Program-made: the position numbers and the translations under genes
The notes under the pieces: model-generated
The model's input: the letters and a program-made list of their open reading frames with translations, nothing else
What the model was told of the DNA's origin: nothing
Database searches by the model: none
Shown: positions 1-6,866 of the stretch, one piece after another
Layout of the letters: each line of letters begins with the position of its first letter
Position numbering within the stretch: position 1 is the first letter of the stretch
Source: Sandaracinaceae bacterium
GTDB lineage: Bacteria > Myxococcota_A > Polyangia > Polyangiales > Houyiibacteriaceae
Reading direction: 5' to 3'
DNA: 21,169 nucleotides
NCBI GenBank assembly: GCA_012514415.1
Contig: JAAZAH010000372.1
Location: 1-21,169 of the forward strand

Positions 1-123
1 CCGCGCGTCGACACGTCCCGCAAGGCGGGGCCGTCGAAGGCGGGTGCTGGCGCCACGCTCGGCGATCTCCTCAAAGATCAGCTCGGCGGCCTCAAGGTCG
101 GCGGCGAGAACGAAGAGGAGTGA
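1..123 (+). CDS. C-terminal end of an unrecognised protein (5' end outside window)
   Basis: An open frame runs from the window edge to a TGA at 121-123, giving 40 residues. The visible part is a lysine/glycine/alanine-rich linker followed by a short amphipathic stretch (LGDLLKDQLGGLKV) and an acidic end (GENEEE). I do not recognise the family from this tail. It is judged real because codon use matches the neighbouring genes and because a strong intrinsic terminator follows 30 bases after the stop. An 18-bp perfect inverted repeat lies between stop and terminator. Confidence 0.6.
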   Translation, partial: PRVDTSRKAGPSKAGAGATLGDLLKDQLGGLKVGGENEEE

Positions 124-126
124 TTT

Positions 127-144
127 TGTATCACATCTGATACA
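127..144. repeat. 18-bp inverted repeat, operator-like or 3'-UTR hairpin
   Basis: TGTATCA, then CATC, then TGATACA: two perfect 7-bp arms around a 4-base spacer. It sits between the stop codon at 121-123 and the terminator at 154-183. The AT-rich arms stand out from the surrounding GC-rich sequence. It could be a dimeric regulator site or an mRNA 3'-end hairpin; nothing in the window decides between them. Confidence 0.55.
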
Positions 145-153
145 GTCCTCAAG

Positions 154-183
154 AGGCCGCGACCGAAAGTTCGCGGCCTTTTT
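154..183 (+). terminator. Intrinsic terminator of the first (partial) gene
   Basis: GGCCGCGA (155-162) and TCGCGGCC (171-178) form a perfect 8-bp GC-rich stem around an 8-base loop. A flanking A154-T179 pair can extend it, and a run of five T follows at 179-183. This is the standard Rho-independent layout for plus-strand transcription. Confidence 0.9.
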
Positions 184-285
184 CATTTAATTTCGCACAT
201 TGCCCGAGCGCCGCGCTATGGAGAGCCATCTTGATTTTTCGAGGCTCATGAATAAACCTCGGAGCGCCGCGTTATCAGGAGTCCC

Positions 286-1659
286 GTGAGTCAAACCCCG
301 CCCCCGAACGACGACACCGCCGAAGAAGAGTTCCTCCGCAAGAAAAAGAAGCGTCAGCGCCTCCTCTTCCTCGGTATCTGTAGCGGACTTGTCGTCGCGA
401 TCCTCCTGCTCTTTCGCGCCGTCCTCCTGCCGTTCTTTCTCGCCCTCATCGTGGCATATGTCCTCGAACCGGTATGCAGCTGGCTCGAACGCGTGCCCAT
501 CCGGGGACGAAAGATGCCGCGCTGGGTCGCGGTGATCGTGGTCTATACCCTCCTTATCACCTCGCTCTCGGCGCTCATCACCTTGAGCGTCCCGAGGATG
601 GTCGTCGAGATACAGCGGCTCGCCCATGAAATCCCGGCCGCGATCAGCGAAACCCGCGACGAGCTTATCCCGAAACTCGATCGCGCCCTCCGCTCAGCCA
701 TCGCCGGAATCGAGGCGGAGGACGACATCGAACTCGCCGAGCTCGACGCCATGGCGGGCGCCCCCGTCGAGGAGCCCATTGAACGCGCCATCCGAGTGCG
801 TCCCCTTGTCGATGAGGGCTATGAAGTCGTTCTTCCTGATTCCGGCATTATCATTGAACGAGAAGGCGATCGTTACCTCGTCCTCCCGCCAAGCGGCGAG
901 GAGGCCCAGCATCGCGATCTCGCAACGACCATCTCGGAGTCGCTGAAAGGACTCGCCGAAAATACGAGCGCCAACACCGGAGCGCTTCTCAAGACAGCGC
1001 AAGGACTCATCACGAGCTTCGTGAAGGGGATCTTCACCTTTACGCTCATGCTCATGCTCTCGGCCTATATCCTCGTGAGCCGAGACGCGATCCTGAACTT
1101 TTTCCGCTCCCTTGTCCTACCTCGACACCGCGGCCAGTTCGACGATCTGATCCGCCGAGTCGATCGAGGCCTCGCCGGCGTCGTCCGTGGGCAGCTCCTC
1201 ATCGCCCTCGTCAACGGCGTGCTCTCGGGCATCGGCTTTTACCTCTTTGACCTTCGCTATTGGCCCATCCTCACCCTGATCGCGACCGCCTTCAGCATCG
1301 TCCCGATCTTCGGCGCCATCTTGAGCTCGATTCCGGCCGTGCTCATCGGACTCCAGCAGGACTTCATGACGGGCTTTCTCGTCTTGGTCTGGATCGTCGT
1401 CATCCACCAAATCGAGGCGAACCTCCTCAACCCGAAGATCATGGGCGATGCGGCAAAGGTGCACCCCGTCCTCGTGGTTTTCGCGCTTCTCGGTGGCGAA
1501 CACCTTTTTGGCATCGCGGGGGCCCTCCTCGCCGTACCGACGCTCAGCGTAGCCCAGAGCCTCTTCCTTCATTTCCAAAAGATCGCGATCGAAGAGGCAG
1601 AGGACGCGGGCCCACTCGATGCCCCCGTCGCTCCTCAACCACAACAAGCCTCCTCTTGA
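286..1659 (+). CDS. AI-2E family (TqsA/YdiK-type) membrane transporter
   Basis: A 457-residue polytopic inner-membrane protein. Hydrophobic segments lie at roughly residues 27-63, 80-101, 241-263, 301-352, 360-378 and 393-425. Family hallmarks are the HQIE motif and the following LLNPKIMG near residues 374-387, then KVHPVLVVFALLGG. Members export or facilitate small molecules; autoinducer-2 is the namesake substrate, but substrates of most members are unknown. The start is GTG with CAGGAG at 276-281 at good spacing. It is about 100 residues longer than typical members (about 350): it has a charged N-terminus (KKKKR at 19-23), an acidic soluble insert at roughly 141-205 before the fourth helix, and a proline/alanine-rich tail. 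The TPR gene begins 39 bases downstream. Confidence 0.9.
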   Translation: MSQTPPPNDDTAEEEFLRKKKKRQRLLFLGICSGLVVAILLLFRAVLLPFFLALIVAYVLEPVCSWLERVPIRGRKMPRWVAVIVVYTLLITSLSALITLSVPRMVVEIQRLAHEIPAAISETRDELIPKLDRALRSAIAGIEAEDDIELAELDAMAGAPVEEPIERAIRVRPLVDEGYEVVLPDSGIIIEREGDRYLVLPPSGEEAQHRDLATTISESLKGLAENTSANTGALLKTAQGLITSFVKGIFTFTLMLMLSAYILVSRDAILNFFRSLVLPRHRGQFDDLIRRVDRGLAGVVRGQLLIALVNGVLSGIGFYLFDLRYWPILTLIATAFSIVPIFGAILSSIPAVLIGLQQDFMTGFLVLVWIVVIHQIEANLLNPKIMGDAAKVHPVLVVFALLGGEHLFGIAGALLAVPTLSVAQSLFLHFQKIAIEEAEDAGPLDAPVAPQPQQASS

Positions 1660-1685
1660 GCACGGGAAGACGCGACGGAACCTGC

Positions 1686-1691
1686 TAAAGT
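1686..1691 (+). promoter_or_regulatory. Possible extended -10 element for a leaderless TPR transcript
   Basis: TGC followed by TAAAGT forms an extended -10-like element (TGnTAAAGT). It ends 7 bases before the ATG at 1699, so initiation at the usual distance would fall on or next to the start codon. No Shine-Dalgarno sequence precedes that ATG and no good -35 is visible. This is inference from spacing. Confidence 0.3.
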
Positions 1692-1698
1692 CTCCAAC

Positions 1699-3081
1699 AT
1701 GAACGTCGCGACCCGCCAATCCGAGCTCCGCGCCCAGCTGAAGGAGGCGCTCGAAGCCTCTGACGCCGCGCGCGCTTGGTCCCTCCTTACTCCGCATGAG
1801 GGCTCGCTCGCCGTCGATCGCGAGATCACCATGCTCTGGCTCGAGATGCTCCGACTCACGCCCACCCGTCCAAGTTTGATGGGTGAGGTCGAGCTCGTGC
1901 TTTCAAACCTGGGAAACGACCCCGAGATCGTCATTGCGGCCAATGCCGCGCTTCTCGCCGCCGCCTCGCTCCGCGCTCCCGATGAGCCCCCGCTCCATCA
2001 AGACGGACCTGCGCATCGCGCGGCACGCGCGGCCGAAGCATGCCTCAAGACGCTGACGGACGAGCAGCGCCGCGATCCGCGCATCGGGGGCTATCTTTAC
2101 GCCAACCTCGGAAACGCTTATCGGCTGATGGAGCCGTCAAAAGAAAACGATCAGAAGAGCCATCAAGCCTTTTATGAAGCGCTCCAGATCGACGACTCCA
2201 ACGGCGATTGGTGGCACGACCTTGGGCTCCTCCATAAATGGCGGGGACGCTTCGATAACGCCTATGCGGCCTTCCTCAAGGCGAGAGCGCGGCTCGGGGA
2301 GACTCGCCCCGTCCTCTTCAACCTCGCCATCTGTGCCACGGCGCTTGGCGAGGGCGATCTTGCCGGCGGCTCCTTCAAAGCGCTTGGGCTGCCGGTCGAG
2401 CTCAGCGCCGATTCCAAGCTCCCCTACGTGCCCGGACTGCCTCCCGCGCAGGTACGCGTCCTCTCGCGCGGGGCGGGCTACCTCACGGGCTCGGTGCTTC
2501 CCGATAAAGCGACCGCCTTCGAGGTCCTCTACGTCCAGCCGCTCAGCCCCTGCCATGGGGTCGTGATCTCTCCTTCGTTTCGGGATGCGCCGATCGACTA
2601 TGGCGATCTCATCCTCTTCGATCCGGCGCCGGTTTCGACATCGAGAGACCAGGACGGCTCGATCGTTCCGTGTTTTCCGCTCCTCGAGATCCTGAACCGC
2701 GGCGATGAGCGAAGGATGCGTTTCATCGCGCATGAGGGAACCAAAGGGAGCCTCGATCGCCTCGAGAGCGATCTGCCCGAGGGGTTCAAGCTCTTTCGCC
2801 AGCGCGAAATCGTCAAAAGCGCCCGACATCCCGAACGCGCAATCGCGTCTTCGGACGACGAGCGCCCCCTCATCCACGGAAAGATCGTCGCGACGAGCAC
2901 CGCGGATCTCGGGGCCCTCCGGAAGTTGCTTGAGGGCGGCCAGATCACGCGCTCCGAGCTCGCCATGGCCATCCCCGAGCTCTACGAATTGCTCGGCGAT
3001 ACCAAGCGGGCCGGTCAGGAGCACCAAGCCTATCGCGGAATCGAGAGGAGGGCGACGCGCGATGAGCGCACGCTCAACTAA
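1699..3081 (+). CDS. TPR-containing protein of unknown function
   Basis: A 460-residue protein with no signal peptide or membrane helix, so probably cytoplasmic. Residues 131-230 look like two to three degenerate tetratricopeptide helices (ANLGNAYRLM, then WWHDLGLLHKWRGRFDNAYAAFLKA, quoted here as separate helices, then LFNLAICATALGEGDLA). Residues about 240-400 form a second, mostly beta-like region that I do not recognise (key stretch near 281-308, containing PCHGVV and DYGDLILFDP). The end is helical. The ATG has no ribosome-binding site; a leaderless start is possible. It is the first of five overlapping genes, and its last 20 bases overlap the next gene, whose AGGAGG lies inside this frame at 3046-3051. 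A scaffold or regulatory role is only a guess. Confidence 0.75.
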   Translation: MNVATRQSELRAQLKEALEASDAARAWSLLTPHEGSLAVDREITMLWLEMLRLTPTRPSLMGEVELVLSNLGNDPEIVIAANAALLAAASLRAPDEPPLHQDGPAHRAARAAEACLKTLTDEQRRDPRIGGYLYANLGNAYRLMEPSKENDQKSHQAFYEALQIDDSNGDWWHDLGLLHKWRGRFDNAYAAFLKARARLGETRPVLFNLAICATALGEGDLAGGSFKALGLPVELSADSKLPYVPGLPPAQVRVLSRGAGYLTGSVLPDKATAFEVLYVQPLSPCHGVVISPSFRDAPIDYGDLILFDPAPVSTSRDQDGSIVPCFPLLEILNRGDERRMRFIAHEGTKGSLDRLESDLPEGFKLFRQREIVKSARHPERAIASSDDERPLIHGKIVATSTADLGALRKLLEGGQITRSELAMAIPELYELLGDTKRAGQEHQAYRGIERRATRDERTLN

Positions 3082-3679
3082 GATCCTCGCGCTCGGTCTT
3101 GGTCTCGGCGCGCTCATCCTCGGAGCGCTCGCTCATGATGCGAGCCATCCCACCAAAGCAAACGCTTCCATCTTCGAAGCGCTGAGCCTCGACGATCTCA
3201 TCGATCGCGCCGATCTGATCGTGGAGGGGAGGGTCGCGCGAAAGAACTATCGAAGCGTGGCGCGAGGCGGCGCCCTCCAGCTCGAAACCCATCTCGAGCT
3301 CGAAATCCTCCGCGTGCATCACGGCGAGATCGAAACGGGGATGCGTCTGAATCTTCGGCTCCCCGGCGGAAAGGCCAAGGAGCGCGAACAGATCTATCTC
3401 GGCGTCCCCGAGCTCGCACCGCGCGAAGAGATCCTCGCGTTCTTCCGACTTGAGGACGGCGCATATCATTTCCTCGGCTGGTCTCAGGGCGTCTACCACA
3501 TCGAACGCGATCGCGATGGGGAGGCGCGTGCGCGTCGGGTGCTCGAAGGACAGTTCATCGATCGGAGAGGCCGAATCAGCCGCGCGGATGGGAAGGCCAT
3601 GCGCCTCGAGGATCTAAGACGCATCATTCGGGAGCGGCTGAGCGACGATCGCGCGCGCCGAAAGGAGAGGCAACGATGA
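3062..3679 (+). CDS. Exported protein of unknown function, partner of the matrixin gene
   Basis: A 205-residue protein. Residues 1-24 are a signal sequence (basic start, hydrophobic core 8-24), with possible cleavage after A24 or after ANA at 33-35. The mature part begins with SLDDLIDRADLIVEGRV, a pattern I associate with small secreted proteins near bacterial metalloproteases, though I cannot name a family. It then continues as a beta-rich domain with a basic C-terminal helix (RRIIRERLSDDRARRKERQR). The same frame stays open upstream to 2705, but that stretch is a shadow of the TPR gene; the ATG at 3062 has AGGAGG 10 bases upstream and begins a proper signal peptide. It overlaps the TPR gene by 20 bases and the protease gene by 4 (ATGA). 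Confidence 0.75.
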   Translation: MSARSTKILALGLGLGALILGALAHDASHPTKANASIFEALSLDDLIDRADLIVEGRVARKNYRSVARGGALQLETHLELEILRVHHGEIETGMRLNLRLPGGKAKEREQIYLGVPELAPREEILAFFRLEDGAYHFLGWSQGVYHIERDRDGEARARRVLEGQFIDRRGRISRADGKAMRLEDLRRIIRERLSDDRARRKERQR

Positions 3680-5130
3680 GCCCCCGCTCCGAAATTCGGG
3701 GGGACCGCCGTGCGGTGCGGGCGCTTTTTTTCCTCGTCGCCCTCCTGCTCACTTCCCTCGTCCATCCCAATGAAGGGGTGGCTTGGCAACAGCTTGGACA
3801 ATGGCCAGGAGGAGCCACCATCGAACTTGAACTCGGCATCCGTTCGTCCGCGCTCGAAACCGAGGGCGAGGGGACGAGCGAGAGCGAACTCCGAGGCGCC
3901 CTCAGCGACTGGCAGAGCGTCGAATGCGCGGAGCTGCCTGCGAGCTACGTCGGAGAAAGCGGCGCATCGCCGGTGCTCGGCGACGGAAAAAACACCCTAA
4001 GCTTCGTCCAGTCGGAGTGGCCCTACGACTCCACGGTCATCGGCTTCACGGCCTTCCAAAAATCAGGCGCCTACATCCACGAGGCCGATGTCTTCCTGAA
4101 CGAAGCCAATTTCCATTTCGTCACGAGGCGCGGAGCGCTCCCCGAGGTCAATGCGCGCTCGATCCTCCTCCATGAGCTCGGTCACGTCTTTGGTCTCGGT
4201 CATAGCAGCGTCGCCTCGGCCGCGATGAACGCGAACTACGTCCGCGGACTCCTTTTCCTCAGCGACGACGACATGCTCGGCCTCCGCACTCTTTTCCCGG
4301 CAAGCGAATGCACCCTCTGCGAGAGCGACGATGACTGCCCCTACGGCCATCGCTGCACGGAGACCGGATGCACCCGGACGCGCCCCCCCTCGTGTCTGGA
4401 AGTGAACAACTGCGCCCGCGATGAATATTGCGCCGAAGCCTCAGGCAATTGCGTAAGGGGGAATGTGAGCCCCGAATTTCTCGGAACCCCCTGCGAGACG
4501 GAGAATGATTGCGAAGAGGGCATCGCCTGCCTCGAGCTCGGCGGTGAGCGCCTTTGCACCATCGAATGCGATGCGATGAATCCACGCTCGTGCCCGCATG
4601 GCTTTTTATGCGATCGCGATGGAAGCCCCGCCTGCGGCATCGGCCATTGCGCGCCTGGGACATCGGCCGGCGGAGCCCTCGCCACCCCATGTGAAGATCA
4701 CGCCGACTGCGGCTCGCTCCGCTGCGTCGGCGGGCTCTGCTCATTCCCCTGCGAGACCCACGTCGACTGTCCAAACGCGCTCCTCTGCCATCCCGACCGG
4801 GACGATGGATGCGGTGCCTGTGCCCCCCCGCTTGGAGTCGGCGAGCGCTGCCTCGATAACGCCGCGTGTGAGAGCGGCCTCTGCGTCGAGCTCGAGGAGG
4901 CGGCGCTCTGCTCAAAGGAATGCACCTCGAACGACGACTGCCCGTCGGCGCTTCGCTGCCGCGGCCATGAGGGAGTGAACCTCTGCCTCCCAGCGCCGCC
5001 GATTGTCCCAGAGAGCGGCTGCGGATGCGATGTGGCGAGCTCGAGTGAATTCGGCTCGCAGCTCATCACCACCTTGGTCCTCATCGCCTGCGCGATGCCG
5101 TTTCTTCGGAGGCGACGCACATCTTTATGA
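3676..5130 (+). CDS. Matrixin-type metalloprotease with Cys-rich region and MYXO-CTERM anchor
   Basis: A 484-residue secreted zinc protease. A signal sequence covers about residues 11-36. The metzincin zinc motif HELGHVFGLGH is at 166-176 (H166, H170 and H176 bind zinc; E167 is catalytic), with a Met-turn candidate M184 in AAMNANY. Residues about 211-440 carry many cysteines in repeated C-x-x-D-x-DC-type units, likely disulfide-bonded modules. The C-terminus has G-C-G-C (C449, C451), a hydrophobic helix and RRRR, which is the MYXO-CTERM layout known in Myxococcota to be cleaved by a myxosortase and kept at the cell surface. The start is ATG with AAAGGAGAGG just upstream, overlapping the previous stop (ATGA). 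The same overlap joins it to the ABC transporter gene downstream. Substrate unknown. Confidence 0.88.
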   Translation: MSPRSEIRGDRRAVRALFFLVALLLTSLVHPNEGVAWQQLGQWPGGATIELELGIRSSALETEGEGTSESELRGALSDWQSVECAELPASYVGESGASPVLGDGKNTLSFVQSEWPYDSTVIGFTAFQKSGAYIHEADVFLNEANFHFVTRRGALPEVNARSILLHELGHVFGLGHSSVASAAMNANYVRGLLFLSDDDMLGLRTLFPASECTLCESDDDCPYGHRCTETGCTRTRPPSCLEVNNCARDEYCAEASGNCVRGNVSPEFLGTPCETENDCEEGIACLELGGERLCTIECDAMNPRSCPHGFLCDRDGSPACGIGHCAPGTSAGGALATPCEDHADCGSLRCVGGLCSFPCETHVDCPNALLCHPDRDDGCGACAPPLGVGERCLDNAACESGLCVELEEAALCSKECTSNDDCPSALRCRGHEGVNLCLPAPPIVPESGCGCDVASSSEFGSQLITTLVLIACAMPFLRRRRTSL

Positions 5131-6866
5131 GCGCTCCGACTCTCCTCAGTTTCTTGCGCCCGCATCGCGGGGCGCTTCTCGTCGGGACGCTCCTTCTCCT
5201 CGCGACGAACCTCCTCGATAAGAGCATCCCCTATCTTTTGAAGCTCGCGATCGACAGCTTTCGCGAAGGCTCGCTCGACTCCGTCAAAGATTACGCGCTC
5301 ATCGTGATCGCGGTCGCGCTCTCGATGTGGATCATCCGCGCCTATTCGCGCATCAAGATCTTCAACATCGGTCGGGACGTCGAATTCGAGCTCCGCAACG
5401 CCTTCCTCCAGCGCCTCCATCGCCTCGGATTTTCCTTCTTCGAGAAGATGCCGACGGGCGAGGTGATGAGCCGCGCAACGAACGACATCACCCAGATTCG
5501 CCTCCTCGTCGGCTTTGGGCTGCTCAACGTCGTCAACACAATCTTCGCGTTCGGTCTTGGTGTCGGCCTGATGTGGATGCTCTCACCCACGCTGACTCTC
5601 TATGCGCTGGCCCCGTACCCGCTCGTGATCCTCATCACGCTCGCGTTTTCGCAGCGAATGTTCAAACGGAGCCTCGAGGCGCAAGAGGCGCTCGGTGGAC
5701 TTGCGGATTTCACCCAAGAGCATCTCGCCGGGATGCGCATCGTGCGCGTTTTCGGCATCGAAGCGGCCGAGCGGAGGCGTTTCGATCGACACAACGAAAA
5801 CCTCATTCGGACGAGCATGCGCCTCGTCCTCATCCGCGCGCTGATGTGGCCGCTGCTCATCTTGGTGGGATCGACCGCAACGCTCCTCATCCTCTTCTTT
5901 GGTGGCGAGATGGTGGTTCGCGGCGAAATCACCGCCGGTGATCTCACAGCCTTTCTCGGCTATCTCGCACAGCTGACCTGGCCGACGATGGCGCTCGGCT
6001 TCCTCGTCTCCATCATCCAGCGTGGCCGCGCCAGCTGGACGCGGGTGAGCGAGATCCTCGGCGCCGTTCCGGATATTGTCGAGGCGCCGAACGCGAAGAC
6101 GGCCGGCACCGAGGGCGGGATTCGTGTCCGTGATCTGCACTTTTCGCGTGGCGGCCGTCCCATCCTGAGAGGCGTCGACCTCGAGCTCGAACCGGGCGAA
6201 TCGCTCGCCATCGTCGGCGGGGTCGGGAGTGGAAAATCCACGCTTGCGGCGCTTCTTCCGCGGCTTCTCCCCACGCCCGAAGAGAGCGTCTACCTCGATG
6301 GGGACGATATCACCGAGCTCGATCTACGAAGCCTCCGACAGACGATCGGCTATGCCCAGCAGGAGCCCTTCCTCTTTTCGACCACGATCGAACGAAATAT
6401 CGCCATGGCGCTCCCCGATCCCGACGCCCCGGATGCACACGAGAAGGTCAGGGCGGCCGCGCGAGAAGCCGCCATCCTCGATGAGATCGAGAGCCTGGCC
6501 GATGGCTTCGAGACCTTCGTCGGCGAGCGCGGCGTCCAGCTTTCGGGCGGGCAAAAGCAGCGCGTTTCCCTTGCGCGCGCCCTGCTCAATGAGCCTCGCG
6601 TCGTCGTGCTCGATGATCCGCTCTCGGCTGTGGATGCGCGGACCGAGCGCCTGATCCTCGAAGCGCTCGATCGCGCGGGGGAAGGACGCAGCCTCATCCT
6701 CATCACCCATCGCGTCAACGCCGCCAAGCGCACCGATTCGATCGTCGTGCTCGACGAGGGGCGCATCGTCGAGCGCGGCACCCACGAGGAGCTGATGAAA
6801 AAGGACGGCATCTACGCGCGCCTCGCCCAGACACAAGAACTAGAACGCGAGCTCGACGCCCTATGA
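5127..6866 (+). CDS. ABC exporter half-transporter (MdlA/YheI-like, degenerate catalytic site)
   Basis: A 579-residue fused permease and ATPase. Six membrane helices lie in about residues 15-300 and the nucleotide-binding domain in 330-579. Walker A is GGVGSGKST (364-372), the Q-loop region is QQEPF near 411-415, the signature is LSGGQ (472-476), Walker B is VVVLDD (492-497) and the H-loop is H528. The catalytic glutamate position holds aspartate (D497), as in the degenerate subunit of heterodimeric exporters such as MdlA, YheI/BmrC and TM287. The start ATG overlaps the protease stop by ATGA, with GGAGG at 5108-5112. The stop overlaps the next gene, the expected partner subunit. Substrate cannot be read from sequence; a multidrug, lipid or peptide cargo is possible. 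Confidence 0.92.
   Translation: MSAPTLLSFLRPHRGALLVGTLLLLATNLLDKSIPYLLKLAIDSFREGSLDSVKDYALIVIAVALSMWIIRAYSRIKIFNIGRDVEFELRNAFLQRLHRLGFSFFEKMPTGEVMSRATNDITQIRLLVGFGLLNVVNTIFAFGLGVGLMWMLSPTLTLYALAPYPLVILITLAFSQRMFKRSLEAQEALGGLADFTQEHLAGMRIVRVFGIEAAERRRFDRHNENLIRTSMRLVLIRALMWPLLILVGSTATLLILFFGGEMVVRGEITAGDLTAFLGYLAQLTWPTMALGFLVSIIQRGRASWTRVSEILGAVPDIVEAPNAKTAGTEGGIRVRDLHFSRGGRPILRGVDLELEPGESLAIVGGVGSGKSTLAALLPRLLPTPEESVYLDGDDITELDLRSLRQTIGYAQQEPFLFSTTIERNIAMALPDPDAPDAHEKVRAAAREAAILDEIESLADGFETFVGERGVQLSGGQKQRVSLARALLNEPRVVVLDDPLSAVDARTERLILEALDRAGEGRSLILITHRVNAAKRTDSIVVLDEGRIVERGTHEELMKKDGIYARLAQTQELERELDAL

Noticed and set aside
2705..3061. Upstream extension of the exported protein's frame
   Set aside because: This part is a shadow of the TPR gene, serine/arginine-rich and without a start signal; the ATG at 3062 has AGGAGG and a signal peptide.
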